Both the position numbers and the translations under genes were made by a program. Below are positions 46,248 to 55,456 of a stretch of 64,000 nt of DNA, one piece after another. The first letter of the stretch is position 1, and each line of letters starts with the position of its first letter. This DNA comes from CAMPKL01 sp963817465 (GTDB taxonomy: Bacteria; Acidobacteriota; Terriglobia; Bryobacterales; UBA6623). Location of the stretch: positions 1-64,000 of the forward strand of contig CAWFOP010000001.1 of the NCBI GenBank assembly GCA_963817465.1, written 5' to 3'. Under the pieces are notes generated by a model. That model was not told where the DNA came from. It saw only the letters and a list, made by a program, of their open reading frames with translations, and did not search any database.

Positions 46248-46718
46248 ATGAAGAAACTCTCCGCCGCGGCTGTTCTCTTGTTCGCCGCAGCTTCCCTCAC
46301 CGCCAAAGGCCCGACAACCAAAATCCTGGTCGAGGGCGGCGCGCTGGCGGCCCCGCTCGAAATCACCGCCCCGGCCGTCGGTCAGTTCAACGTCTGGACC
46401 GGCCCCGGAGTCCACGCCAAGCACGTCGACCCGAACCAAGGCTTCATCGCCGATTGGGCCCACGGTCCGGTCTTCACGCGTCCCGACAACCTGCAGCGCT
46501 ACGAAGTCTCGTTCTACGCCGACCGTCACGGCGAAAAGGTCGTTTACAAAGTCCTATACGAATACGATCCGGCGGCTGAGCAAGGCTATGTCTACCTGCT
46601 CCCTATCGAAGTCAATGTGTCGTCGATTTACCGCGGCGTGGAAGGGAACTGGTTCCGCACGACGAGCGCTTGGGAGGCCTTGATCAGACCGGCTCTCTCG
46701 AAGGCCAAGGCCGCCTGA
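46248..46718 (+). CDS. Secreted hypothetical protein, 156 aa
   Basis: The signal peptide is MKKLSAAAVLLFAAASLTAK. The mature part is beta-rich with GGALAAPLEITAPAVGQFNV and GYVYLLPIEVNVSSIYRG, a pattern seen in small Bryobacterales/Planctomycete secreted proteins of unknown role. AGGAGG lies 5-6 bases before the ATG. It converges on the APC permease gene with 5 bases between the stops. Confidence 0.75.
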   Translation: MKKLSAAAVLLFAAASLTAKGPTTKILVEGGALAAPLEITAPAVGQFNVWTGPGVHAKHVDPNQGFIADWAHGPVFTRPDNLQRYEVSFYADRHGEKVVYKVLYEYDPAAEQGYVYLLPIEVNVSSIYRGVEGNWFRTTSAWEALIRPALSKAKAA

Positions 46719-46723
46719 GGGCG

Positions 46724-48172
46724 CTAGCTGTGCATGGCGCGCACTTTGCTGTGTTTGCGGCCGTATAGCCCGTAGATCAAGAATCCCAGCGCCATCCAGA
46801 TGCCGAGCCGCTCCCAGGTCTCGATCGGCAGAAAGCACATCAGCCCAAGCGACGTCACCACGCCGCACGCCGGCACCCACGGGTAGCCGGGCGCCTTGAA
46901 CGGTCGCTCGAGGTCCGGCCTGCGGATCCGCAATACGATCACGCTGCCGCAAACGATCGCGAACGCCAGCAGCGTGCCGATGTTCACCATGTGGCCCAGC
47001 ACGCCGATCGGGAACAGCGCCGCCGGAATCGCGACCACCGCTCCGGTCGCCAGCGTTGGGACGAACGGCGTCCGGAAGCGCGGGTGGATGCGCGAGAAGA
47101 CCGGCGGCAGTAAGCCGTCCCGCGACATCGCGTAGAACACGCGCGACTGCCCCAGCAGCATCACCAGCAGCACCGAGCCCAGTCCCAGCACGGCGCCCAA
47201 GTCGACGATCCAGCCGAGCCAGGGATACGGCGTCGCCTCGATGCCGACCGAGATCGGGTGCGGCACGCCCAGCTTCGTGTACGACACCAAGCCCGTCAGC
47301 ACAGCCGATACGACGATGTAGAGCAGCGTACAGACTGTCAGCGACGTCAAGATACCGATCGGCAAGTCGCGCTTGGGGTTGCGGCACTCTTGCGCCGCCG
47401 TCGACACGGCGTCGAACCCGATGTAGGCGAAGAACACCAGCGCCCCGCCGCGCAGCACCCCGCTCCAGCCGTAGTGGCCGAACTCTCCGGTGTTCGCGGG
47501 AAGGAAGGGCGTCCAATTCTGCGGCTTGACGTACCACACGCCCGCGAAGATGAACAGCATCACGATCGCCACTTTCAAGATCACAATCACCGTGTTCATC
47601 GTCGCCGACTCGCGGATGCCGATCGCCAGCACCGACGAAACGACGAACAGCACCGCCGCGGCGACCAGGTTGATCGAGCCGGTGTGCAGGAGCTGGTTGT
47701 CACCGTTGAGGACGTAAGTCGAGGTCGAGATGAGCGGCGAAACGTCGACCCCGAAGTGCTTCATCAACGCCACGAAATAGCCCGCCCACCCAACCGACAC
47801 CGTCGACGCCGCCAGAGCGTACTCCAAGATCAGATCCCAGCCGATGATCCAGGCGAAAATCTCGCCGAGCGTCGCATAGCCGTACGTGTAGGCGCTGCCC
47901 GCGATGGGGATCAGCGATGCGAACTCCGCGTAGCACAGAGCGGCGAATCCGCACGAGACTCCGGCTACCACAAAGGACAACACCACCGCGGGCCCCGCGT
48001 TGCGGTAGGCCGCCTCGCCGGTCAGCACGAAGATGCCGGCGCCGATAATGGCCCCGATGCCGAGCGCAATCAGAGACCACGGCCCGAGCGTCCGCCTGAG
48101 GGTGTGCTCGCCCTCTTCAGTGCTCTCGGCTTGCAGTAGGTGAAAGGGCTTCTGACGAAGTAAGTGCTCCAT
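46724..48172 (-). CDS. APC superfamily amino acid permease
   Basis: The 482-residue protein has about 12 membrane helices. The N-terminal signature LIALGIGAIIGAGIFVLTGE and the FAYIGFDAVSTAAQECRNPK block are diagnostic for the cationic/branched amino acid transporter (YfnA/CAT) branch. It is expected to import an amino acid with a proton at the inner membrane. It lies 16 bases after the phosphate transporter gene on the same strand, but a functional link is not obvious. Confidence 0.9.
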   Translation of the reverse strand: MEHLLRQKPFHLLQAESTEEGEHTLRRTLGPWSLIALGIGAIIGAGIFVLTGEAAYRNAGPAVVLSFVVAGVSCGFAALCYAEFASLIPIAGSAYTYGYATLGEIFAWIIGWDLILEYALAASTVSVGWAGYFVALMKHFGVDVSPLISTSTYVLNGDNQLLHTGSINLVAAAVLFVVSSVLAIGIRESATMNTVIVILKVAIVMLFIFAGVWYVKPQNWTPFLPANTGEFGHYGWSGVLRGGALVFFAYIGFDAVSTAAQECRNPKRDLPIGILTSLTVCTLLYIVVSAVLTGLVSYTKLGVPHPISVGIEATPYPWLGWIVDLGAVLGLGSVLLVMLLGQSRVFYAMSRDGLLPPVFSRIHPRFRTPFVPTLATGAVVAIPAALFPIGVLGHMVNIGTLLAFAIVCGSVIVLRIRRPDLERPFKAPGYPWVPACGVVTSLGLMCFLPIETWERLGIWMALGFLIYGLYGRKHSKVRAMHS

Positions 48173-48188
48173 CCCAACGCCTCGGGGC

Positions 48189-49214
48189 CTAGCGCCCTTC
48201 CAGCGTAGTATGCACGATCAGGTGGACGAGGCCGCCGACGACCAGCGTCGTGGGGATGGTGAAGACCCAAGCCCAAACGATCGTCGTCACATTGCCCCAC
48301 CTTACGGCGCGGACCCGGCGAACCGCGCCGACCCCGGCGATTGCGCCGGCGATGGTATGAGTCGTGCTGGCGGGCGCGCCGAGGTAGGCGGCCAATAGGA
48401 CAGAGAACCCGCCGCCGGTTTCCGCGCAAAATCCCCCGACCGGCTTGAGCTTGGTGATGCGGTCGCCCATGGTTCGAATCACGCGCCAGCCGCCCAGCAG
48501 CGTTCCCAGCGCAATGGCGGTGTGAGCCGAAAGAATCACCCACAGGGGGACATCGAACGTCGGTAGAACTCCCCCGGCGACCAGCGCTCCGGTGATGATG
48601 CCCATGGTTTTCTGAGCGTCGTTGGTGCCGTGGGCGAAGCTGAAGATCCCGGACGAGACGAGCTGCAGTCTGCGGAAGTGCTTGTCCACGCGACGCGGCG
48701 TCGCTCGACGGAAGATCCACGCGACGGCCACCATCAGACCTCCGCCGGTGATGAACCCCAGCAGCGGCGCGACGACGATGAACAACAAGGTCATCGTCCA
48801 ACCGGAAGGAATGAGCGCGCTCGGGGCCTCGGCCCATCCCCTGGTCAGCCCGACGTGCACCATGGCCGCCCCGCCGAAGCCGCCGATCAGGGCGTGCGAG
48901 GCGCTGATCGGCAAGCCCCAATGCGTAGCCAGCCAGGTCCATCCGATCGCCGCCAAGACTCCGCTCAGCACGGCGTGCTGCGTGATCAGGTCCGTCCGCA
49001 CCATGCCGCTGCCGATGGTCTTGGCGACGGCGGTGCCGAAGGCGAAGGCCGAAACGAAGTTGAAGAACGCCGCCCACACGACCGCCTGGCCGGGAGTCAA
49101 CACGCGCGTCGCCACGACCGTCGCGATCGCATTGGCCGCATCGTTGAACCCGTTGAGAAAGTCGAACAGCAGCGCCGCCACGATAACCGCACCGACAATC
49201 AAAGGGAAATCCAT
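48189..49214 (-). CDS. Inorganic phosphate transporter, Pit family
   Basis: The 341-residue protein has the duplicated Pit motif: FDFLNGFNDAANAIATVVAT near the start and FSFAHGTNDAQKTMGIITGA in the middle, plus GLPISASHALIGG and GAPASTTHTIAG. It takes up phosphate (or metal-phosphate) by proton symport across the inner membrane. The DUF47/PhoU-like gene starts the operon 19 bases upstream, the usual partner. Confidence 0.94.
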   Translation of the reverse strand: MDFPLIVGAVIVAALLFDFLNGFNDAANAIATVVATRVLTPGQAVVWAAFFNFVSAFAFGTAVAKTIGSGMVRTDLITQHAVLSGVLAAIGWTWLATHWGLPISASHALIGGFGGAAMVHVGLTRGWAEAPSALIPSGWTMTLLFIVVAPLLGFITGGGLMVAVAWIFRRATPRRVDKHFRRLQLVSSGIFSFAHGTNDAQKTMGIITGALVAGGVLPTFDVPLWVILSAHTAIALGTLLGGWRVIRTMGDRITKLKPVGGFCAETGGGFSVLLAAYLGAPASTTHTIAGAIAGVGAVRRVRAVRWGNVTTIVWAWVFTIPTTLVVGGLVHLIVHTTLEGR

Positions 49215-49233
49215 TCGAGCAGGTCTCCGGCGG

Positions 49234-49848
49234 CTAGCTGTTCTTCAGGGCAATGCGCTGGATGATGTGGCCGGCTCGCTCGAAGCTGTCCGCCGCCGCT
49301 TCCAGCGCGGTGTAGATCTCCTGCGTTTTGATCAGAGTGCGCGGGTTCTCCTCGCGTTCGAACAGCGAAATCGAGATGGAGTTGTGCAGCTTGTCCGCCT
49401 CCTCTTCGAGATCGTTGATGCGCACCAGCAGCGGCTCGACGTCTCGCTTTGAGATCAACGCTCCGACCGCATCCGCGCAAGCGCCCGCTTCCGAGCGCAG
49501 CAGCTCGCAGAATCGGACAAACCCTTCCGGCAGGCGATCAGGACGGACCACCTGTAGGGTTCGCGCAACTTCATCGAGAGCGTCGAGCGTGTCGTCGAGG
49601 CGCGCGAACAAATCGTGGATATCTTCCGGATCGAAGGGGGTGATGAACGTCTTGTAGAGGCGCGTCAGCCCTTCGTGCGTGGTCTTGTCGCCGCGCGTCT
49701 CGATCGCATGCACCCGGGACCAGAGATCGCTCCAGTCTCCGTCGGATTCGGCAGCGAAGCCGCAAAGCAAATCGGCGGCCTCGACCGTATGCGCGGCTTG
49801 GATGCGGAACAGCTCGAAGAACTGCTCATCCTTCGGCAAAAGGTTCAT
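49234..49848 (-). CDS. DUF47 (PhoU-like) phosphate transport regulator
   Basis: The 204-residue, all-helical protein of the DUF47 family starts at ATG 49848 (MNLLPKDEQFFELFRIQAAH), with GGAGA about 7 bases upstream. Conserved parts include FITPFDPEDIHDLFARLDDT and LHNSISISLFEREENPRTLI. DUF47 proteins modulate Pit transporters encoded next to them. The layout DUF47-pit supports that role. Confidence 0.92.
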   Translation of the reverse strand: MNLLPKDEQFFELFRIQAAHTVEAADLLCGFAAESDGDWSDLWSRVHAIETRGDKTTHEGLTRLYKTFITPFDPEDIHDLFARLDDTLDALDEVARTLQVVRPDRLPEGFVRFCELLRSEAGACADAVGALISKRDVEPLLVRINDLEEEADKLHNSISISLFEREENPRTLIKTQEIYTALEAAADSFERAGHIIQRIALKNS

Positions 49849-50031
49849 CGAGCGTTCTCCCCAACGCCGTTCCCGCCGCTCCGGCCGTTGTGTATCCGGT
49901 CCAAACCTCCTCACGTTAGCGGAAGGGGCCGTTACACCGCGACGGTTTCAGGCCGGCGCGCGTTAAGATCCGTTCTCAATTGCGTGAGGATTCGGTTTCG
50001 TTTACGGGGGAGTCGGACGCCGCATTCACGC

Positions 50032-50062
50032 AAAAAGGCCGGCGGATCGTTTCCGCCGGCCT
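50032..50062 (-). terminator. Strong rho-independent terminator of the response regulator gene
   Basis: An 11-bp perfect stem (AGGCCGGCGGA at 50036-50046 with TCCGCCGGCCT at 50052-50062), 5-base loop, followed on the minus strand by TTTTT (AAAAA at 50032-50036 on the plus strand). It lies about 30 bases after the stop of the response regulator and ends the two-component transcript. Confidence 0.85.
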
Positions 50063-50089
50063 CTTCTGATTCAACTTTCGAGCGTCGGA

Positions 50090-50755
50090 CTAGGGGCCGA
50101 CCGGGATCTTGATGATTTTTTTCTGGATGGCGTACTGCACCAGTTGCGCCTTGTTGTGGATGTCGAGCTTGCGCATCAGATTGAACTTGTGCGCCTCGAC
50201 CGTCTTTACGCTGAGGTTCAGGTGCTGCGCGATCTCCTTCACCGACTGGCCCTCGGCCAAGAACTTCAGGATCTCCTTCTCACGCGGCGTGAGCGTCGCG
50301 AAACGAGGTTGGCGGTGAGTGGATTTGATACGCGAGCGGAAGTCGTCGACCAACTGCGAGAGCATCTTCGGGCTCAGGTAGCTGCCGCCACGATAGACGT
50401 CGCGGATCGCCGCCAAAAGTTGCGGGGCGGGGGAGTCCTTCAATACGTAACCGGAACCGCCGACTTCCATGCACTCGACCAGGTAATCCTCGTCGTCGTA
50501 CATCGTCAGGAACAGGATCTTGGTTTCCGGGCGCAGCTTCTTGATCTGGCGCGTGGCCTCGAAGCTCGAAAGCCCCGGCATGCCGATGTCCATCAGAACG
50601 ACATCAGGACGAAGCGACGGCACGGCCTCCACCGATTCGCTGCCGTTGGCGGCTTCGCCCACTACCTCGATGTCGGTTTCGCTGTCGAGCATGTTGTGAA
50701 TGCCCTGGCGAAACAACGTATGGTCATCGGTCAACAAAATGCGTATTTTCGACAT
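50090..50755 (-). CDS. NarL/FixJ-family response regulator
   Basis: The 221-residue regulator has a receiver domain with acidic pair D10-D11, phospho-acceptor D56 (VVLMDIGMPG), switch Thr in FLTMYDDEDY and lysine in YVLKDS. A LuxR-type HTH follows at about residues 155-215 (LTPREKEILKFLAEGQSVKE, NLSVKTVEAHKFNLMRKL). It is encoded 76 bases downstream of its likely histidine kinase. The target genes are not known. Confidence 0.95.
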   Translation of the reverse strand: MSKIRILLTDDHTLFRQGIHNMLDSETDIEVVGEAANGSESVEAVPSLRPDVVLMDIGMPGLSSFEATRQIKKLRPETKILFLTMYDDEDYLVECMEVGGSGYVLKDSPAPQLLAAIRDVYRGGSYLSPKMLSQLVDDFRSRIKSTHRQPRFATLTPREKEILKFLAEGQSVKEIAQHLNLSVKTVEAHKFNLMRKLDIHNKAQLVQYAIQKKIIKIPVGP

Positions 50756-50831
50756 TGATGATTCTCTCCTCGGCGTCTCTGCATGTGGATCACAAAGACC
50801 GTTTCTCCTCTAGTTCCCAAAACACACAACA

Positions 50832-52442
50832 TCAAACAGGTATGGCGATCGACACGCTCGTCCCCTCTCCAGGCTCGGTTTCGATGTCGATATCGCCCCC
50901 CAAAAGTGCGACGCGCTCGCGCATGCCGGCCAGGCCGAATGACTCGCGCTTCTTGGTCGCTTCTCCGAGATTGAAGCCCACGCCGTCGTCTTGCATCCGC
51001 ATGCGGACGCAACCGTTGACCCGCCCGAGTTGGACGGTGACGTTGTGGGCGCTGGAATGCTTCACCGCGTTCGTGAAGCACTCCTGCACCAAGCGATACA
51101 TCATGATCTTGGTGCCTTCGGGCAAGCGGTCGACCTGCGACATGCGCAGCTTGACCGAGCCCGGGAACGTGCGGCTCAAATTCTTGACAAACTGCCGGAT
51201 GCTGGCCGGCAGTCCCAACACCTGCAGAACGCTCGGGCTCAACGCCGAGATCAGTCGCCGCATCTCCACGATCGTGCCCTCGACCACCGTCCTGGTTTCG
51301 TCGAGCTTCGTGCGCGCCGCCTCGTTCTCTTCGGGCAGCATCGATTCGATCATTTCGAGGTACAGCCGGACCACCAGCAGCGACTGGCCGACCTCGTCGT
51401 GCAACTCGCGGCTGATGCGCTTGCGCTCCTCTTCCTCGACCTTCATCATGTGCTCGCCCAGCCGGCGGATCTGCTCTTCCCGCTCGTGCAGCTCCTCGAC
51501 GAGCTGGGCCTTGTCGATCGCCAAGGCGCACCGCTCGGCGATCGCCTCGAAAAGCTTCATCTCGCGCGGAAGACAGTGGTATTCGTGAGCGAAGCCGAGC
51601 TCGATGACGCCCGTCACCTTGCCGCGCACCGCCAGCGGGACGGCCCAAATACTGTTGAAGCGATCGCGGATCTGCTTTGAATTGATACGCTTATCGTCCG
51701 CAACATCAATGATGACCTCAGTCCTGCCGCTCTCGGCCACCTGCCCGGCAAGGCCGCTGCCGATCTTGGCGGCAAAGCATCGCGCCAGCGACGCGGTGAC
51801 GCCTTTCCAGGCCTTGACTTCCAGCTTCTCGCCGCCTTCCGCCAGCAGTACGATGACGCCGGCGTTGGCGCGGAACGTCCGCGTCAGGGTGTCGAGCACG
51901 CGCTCGAGCAGATCCTGTACCCGCAGCGTCTCGAGTTGGTCTTTGAGCACGTCGTAGAAAGCCGTAGCTTCCAAATCACGAACGTGATAGTACGCATTGT
52001 TCAGAATTAACTTAATGCTGAAGTAGAGGTGATCGAGAGCGGAGTGATACTTCTCGTGGTCCTCGGGAAAGGCTCTCTTCAAGCTCGGGTGCATGGCGCG
52101 CTCGTACTCGTTGATCGAATCGAGCACCTTCTTGTGCGAGACATCGAGTTTGGCCAGCCTGCGCGCGTGATATTCGACGTTTTCGAAGAAGTCGTCCAAC
52201 TTCCCAGCCGCAATCAGATGCAGCGAAGGCCCGGGATTGATCTCCGCCAACGCCCGTCGCCGCGCTTTATCCGGCGCATCGTCGGCGAACACCGCCGACA
52301 GCTTTCTCTTCCAGCGCCGTTCAATGGTACCGGCCGAAGGTTCCAGAGCCAATGCCAATTTGCGTAGGTCCTTCCGTACCCGCTTGCTTAGGACCACCCC
52401 GTCCTGAGTCAGGACAGGCGTACGCTCTAAATCTCTTAGCAT
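50832..52442 (-). CDS. Cytoplasmic GAF-domain histidine kinase (HisKA_3 type)
   Basis: The 536-residue kinase has no membrane segment. An N-terminal helical domain of about 150 residues (RRWKRKLSAVF, EYERAMHPSLKRAFPEDHEK) looks like a sensor of the RsbR-N or globin-like kind. A GAF domain follows at about residues 165-310, then HisKA_3 with the phospho-accepting H348 in KRISRELHDEVGQSL and HATPase_c (QECFTNAVKHS, QDDGVGFN, FGLAGMRERV). It signals to the NarL-type regulator that follows it. I chose ATG 52442; GTG 52448 is possible. Confidence 0.93.
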   Translation of the reverse strand: MLRDLERTPVLTQDGVVLSKRVRKDLRKLALALEPSAGTIERRWKRKLSAVFADDAPDKARRRALAEINPGPSLHLIAAGKLDDFFENVEYHARRLAKLDVSHKKVLDSINEYERAMHPSLKRAFPEDHEKYHSALDHLYFSIKLILNNAYYHVRDLEATAFYDVLKDQLETLRVQDLLERVLDTLTRTFRANAGVIVLLAEGGEKLEVKAWKGVTASLARCFAAKIGSGLAGQVAESGRTEVIIDVADDKRINSKQIRDRFNSIWAVPLAVRGKVTGVIELGFAHEYHCLPREMKLFEAIAERCALAIDKAQLVEELHEREEQIRRLGEHMMKVEEEERKRISRELHDEVGQSLLVVRLYLEMIESMLPEENEAARTKLDETRTVVEGTIVEMRRLISALSPSVLQVLGLPASIRQFVKNLSRTFPGSVKLRMSQVDRLPEGTKIMMYRLVQECFTNAVKHSSAHNVTVQLGRVNGCVRMRMQDDGVGFNLGEATKKRESFGLAGMRERVALLGGDIDIETEPGEGTSVSIAIPV

Positions 52443-52880
52443 TACCACAGCGAGTATACAGGTCTTTAGAGGTCCCGCAAAGGGTTTCCCTTAATTTTCA
52501 GGCGTTTACCTGACCTCTTAGAAGGCAGTACTTGATCCCGGTCAGCGCTTCTTCTGAGAGAGGTTACAGTACTTTCGTACTGTTTGTCACTACCTGAGCG
52601 TGTAAAGCGGTTTGCCTGTAGCTTCCTCCTCAGGCGAAATCGGCGGAATGGGTAATGGAACTTTAGGCCGAGCGTGAAGTCGAGGACGTAAGCGCGGCCG
52701 CCGAGTCCCAGCCGGGGACGGTAGGGAAATCTCCTGGCGCCGGCCGATTGCGCTAGGACTTTACGGAGGCCTTTAGGGGCTCCTCCCAGTGTCGAACCAA
52801 GTGTGTCAAAGAGCCGCAGACTTGCTCGCTTCTAAGGTCACGAGCGCCGCGCGGCGGTATCCGAGATAGCATAGAAAGCC
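52443..52880. other. 438-base intergenic region between divergent kinase and glcE genes
   Basis: No coding frame with convincing composition. It holds the candidate kinase promoter and a perfect 7-bp hairpin at 52566-52583 (ACAGTAC/GTACTGT) whose loop reads GAAA on the minus strand, a GNRA tetraloop. A smaller hairpin (TCAGG/CCTGA) lies at 52498-52513. I matched it to no RNA family I know; an untranslated leader or small RNA on the minus strand is possible. Confidence 0.4.
52453..52480 (-). promoter_or_regulatory. Candidate sigma-70 type promoter of the kinase gene
   Basis: On the minus strand TTGCGG (52475-52480) and TATACT (52453-52458) are 16 bases apart. The start site would fall only about 5 bases before the ATG, giving an almost leaderless mRNA, or else the true start is further downstream. 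The -10 is good, the -35 is weak. Confidence 0.3.
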
Positions 52881-54062
52881 ATGCCTGCAATGCTCGAGCT
52901 CCGCCCGGCCACGACCGAAGAGCTGGCCGGCCAACTCGCCGAGCGCGCCGCCGCCGGCGATCGCATCGAGGTCGCCGGCGCCCTGAGTAAGAAGACGATG
53001 GGCGGCCGGCGCACGGATGTCGACTCCTTGATTTCCGTTGCCGCGATGGATCGTCTGCTCGGCTACGAGCCGGCCGACCTGACAATCAGCGTCCAGGCCG
53101 GCATGCGTCTCGCTGACTTGAACCGCACGCTCGCCGAGCGCGGGCAGTTTCTGCCGCTCGACCCGCCCTTCGCCGACCGCGCCACCATCGGCGGGAGCTT
53201 GGCCTGCGATTGCTCCGGTCCCCGCCGTCGCCGCTACGGGACCGGCCGCGACATGGTCATCGGGATGACCTTCGTCACCGTCGATGGTAAGTCCGTCAGC
53301 TCCGGCGGCATGGTCGTCAAGAACGTCACCGGCCTCGACATGGCCAAGCTCATGATCGGCTCGATGGGCACGCTCGCGGTGATCGCGACCGTCAATTTGA
53401 AAGTGACGCCCAAACCGCCGGCCGAGCGGACCTTCGCCTTTCTGGCGAAAGACCTCGCGCGGGCCGAGAGCGTGCGGCGCAAGGTCTTGAGGGGCGTCGC
53501 GCAGCCGGTTGCTCTGGACTTGTTGAACGGCGCGGCCGCGCGCGCCCTGGGCGCCGATGCTGACGCAGAGTTCGTGCTATTGGCCGAGGCTCACGGCAGC
53601 GCGGCGGTGGTCGAGCGCTACGGCAGCGATTTCGCGATGACCGCCCACGAGTGCGGCGCCGACTTGCTGCTTCTCGACGACGAGGTCGCGGGACGCGTCT
53701 GGGACGGCGTGCGCGACTTCACGCCGCGGATGCTCGCCGCGCACCCCGGCGGCGCCATCCTGCGGATCTCGTCCGCGCCGGCGAGGCTCCAAGACGCCCT
53801 CGCGGCGCTCGATCTTCCGTTCGTCGCCCGCGCCGCCGCGGGAACCGCATACCTCGCCTGCCCCGACGCCGACCAAACCGTCCAGCAGGTCGCCGCGTTG
53901 CGCGGGCGCGGCGTCCGCGTCACCGTCGAGCACGGCGCGCCCGAGGGCGTCGAGCCCTGGGACGGCCTGCCCGCGCCGGCTGTCGACATCATGCGCCGCC
54001 TCAAGCGCGAGCTCGACCCGAGCGGCCAACTGAACCCCGGCCGCCTCTACGGCGTGATCTGA
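52881..54062 (+). CDS. glcE: Glycolate oxidase subunit GlcE (FAD-binding)
   Basis: The 393-residue protein has the PCMH-type FAD-binding domain with PADLTISVQAGMRLADLNRT, ATIGGSLACDCSGPRRRRYG and MVVKNVTGLDMAKLMIGSMG. It then has a C-terminal substrate domain ending LKRELDPSGQLNPGRLYG. GlcE is the accessory flavoprotein of the glycolate/lactate oxidase complex (GlcDEF) at the cytoplasmic face of the membrane. glcF follows 42 bases later. No glcD gene lies upstream in the window. Confidence 0.9.
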   Translation: MPAMLELRPATTEELAGQLAERAAAGDRIEVAGALSKKTMGGRRTDVDSLISVAAMDRLLGYEPADLTISVQAGMRLADLNRTLAERGQFLPLDPPFADRATIGGSLACDCSGPRRRRYGTGRDMVIGMTFVTVDGKSVSSGGMVVKNVTGLDMAKLMIGSMGTLAVIATVNLKVTPKPPAERTFAFLAKDLARAESVRRKVLRGVAQPVALDLLNGAAARALGADADAEFVLLAEAHGSAAVVERYGSDFAMTAHECGADLLLLDDEVAGRVWDGVRDFTPRMLAAHPGGAILRISSAPARLQDALAALDLPFVARAAAGTAYLACPDADQTVQQVAALRGRGVRVTVEHGAPEGVEPWDGLPAPAVDIMRRLKRELDPSGQLNPGRLYGVI

Positions 54063-54104
54063 GACCCGAAGCCTTCCGCAGCTACACTAAAACCTGACCC
54101 GCAC

Positions 54105-55403
54105 GTGAGCCTCGCCGAAACTCCACTAACCGTTCATCCGGACCAGCCGCAGCAGGCGGACCTGGACCGCTGCGTCCATTGCGGCCTGTGCCTCAACGCT
54201 TGTCCGACCTACCGCGAGCTGGGCGTCGAGATGGACTCGCCGCGCGGACGCATCTATCAAATGGTGCAGGTCCATGAAGGCCGCATGGAGATCAACGACG
54301 ACTACGTCGAGCATATTGATCTCTGTCTGGCCTGCCGCGCCTGCGAGACGGCCTGCCCCTCGGGCGTGCAATACGGCAGGCTCATCGAGGCCGCCCGAGC
54401 GCAAATCGCCGCGGCGCGGCCTCCCGGCGCCTTCCAGCGGTTCCTGTTCGGCAAGCTTCTTTTGAGCCCGACTCTGCTGACCGTCGCGGGCTACATCACC
54501 TGGTTCGGCGAGAAGACCGGCCTGCAGGCGCTGGCGAGCAAAACCGGCCTGCTCAAGCTCGTGAGCAAGAAGCTGGCGGAGATCGAGCCGCTGGCGCCGT
54601 CTTCGCAGCCGCCGTTTTTCTTTTCGCAGACGGGGAAGACTTTCCCGGCGATCGGAGAGCGGCGCGCGCGGGTGGCGTTTCTGTCGGGCTGCATCGCAAA
54701 CGTCTCATTCGCCCGCATGAACGAAGCGACCGTGCGCGTGCTGCAGCGCAACGGCTGCGAGGTCGCGCTGCCGGCGGACCAAAGCTGCTGCGGCGCCTTG
54801 CAAATCCATGCCGGCCTGCGCGACATCGGACGCCAGCAAGCCAAGCGCAACATCCAGGCCGTCGAAGGCGAAAGCTTCGACGCGATCATCACCAACGCCG
54901 CCGGCTGCGGCTCGGTGCTCAAGGAGTACCACGAGCTGTTCGAGGGCGACCCGGAATGGTACGAGCGCGCGAAGGCGTTCACCTCGAAGATGCGCGACGT
55001 CTCCGAGTTCCTCGCCGAGATCGGCGTGCGGCGCGAGGGGCTTGGCCGCTTGCCCCTGAAAGTGACCTATCAGGATTCCTGCCATTTGCTCCACGGCCAG
55101 AAGGTGCGCAACCCGCCGCGGGAAATCCTGAACGCGATCCCGGGCCTCGAGTTCCGCGAGCTGCCCCTGACGGAGATCTGCTGCGGCAGCGCCGGCGTCT
55201 ACAACATCGAGCACACCGAGCTGTCGATGGAGTTGCTCCAGAACAAGATGCGTATGGTGGAAACCACCGGCGCCGAGGTCATCGCGACCGCCAACCCCGG
55301 CTGCATGCTGCAACTCCGAGCCGGCGCCAAGCGCTTTTCCAAAGGCCAACGCGTCGCCCACGTCGTCGAACTGCTCGACGAGTCTTATCAAGCCGGCCAA
55401 TAG
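54105..55403 (+). CDS. glcF: Glycolate oxidase iron-sulfur subunit GlcF
   Basis: The 432-residue protein starts at GTG 54105. Two 4Fe-4S ferredoxin motifs lie at the N-terminus: CVHCGLCLNACPTYRE and CLACRACETACPSG. Two CCG domains form the C-terminal half (DQSCCGALQIHAG, NAAGCGSVLKEY; EICCGSAGVYNIEH, NPGCMLQL). It transfers electrons from glycolate oxidation to the quinone pool together with GlcE and a GlcD subunit. Confidence 0.93.
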   Translation: MSLAETPLTVHPDQPQQADLDRCVHCGLCLNACPTYRELGVEMDSPRGRIYQMVQVHEGRMEINDDYVEHIDLCLACRACETACPSGVQYGRLIEAARAQIAAARPPGAFQRFLFGKLLLSPTLLTVAGYITWFGEKTGLQALASKTGLLKLVSKKLAEIEPLAPSSQPPFFFSQTGKTFPAIGERRARVAFLSGCIANVSFARMNEATVRVLQRNGCEVALPADQSCCGALQIHAGLRDIGRQQAKRNIQAVEGESFDAIITNAAGCGSVLKEYHELFEGDPEWYERAKAFTSKMRDVSEFLAEIGVRREGLGRLPLKVTYQDSCHLLHGQKVRNPPREILNAIPGLEFRELPLTEICCGSAGVYNIEHTELSMELLQNKMRMVETTGAEVIATANPGCMLQLRAGAKRFSKGQRVAHVVELLDESYQAGQ

Positions 55404-55456
55404 GCGGGCGTCCGTGTTGACTCCGGCGCGCCGCCGGTGGCACCATCTCCAGCGGC

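Noticed and set aside
48460..48485. GGTTCGAATC, tRNA T-loop-like sequence
   Set aside because: Lies within the conserved phosphate transporter reading frame; no acceptor stem or anticodon arm around it.
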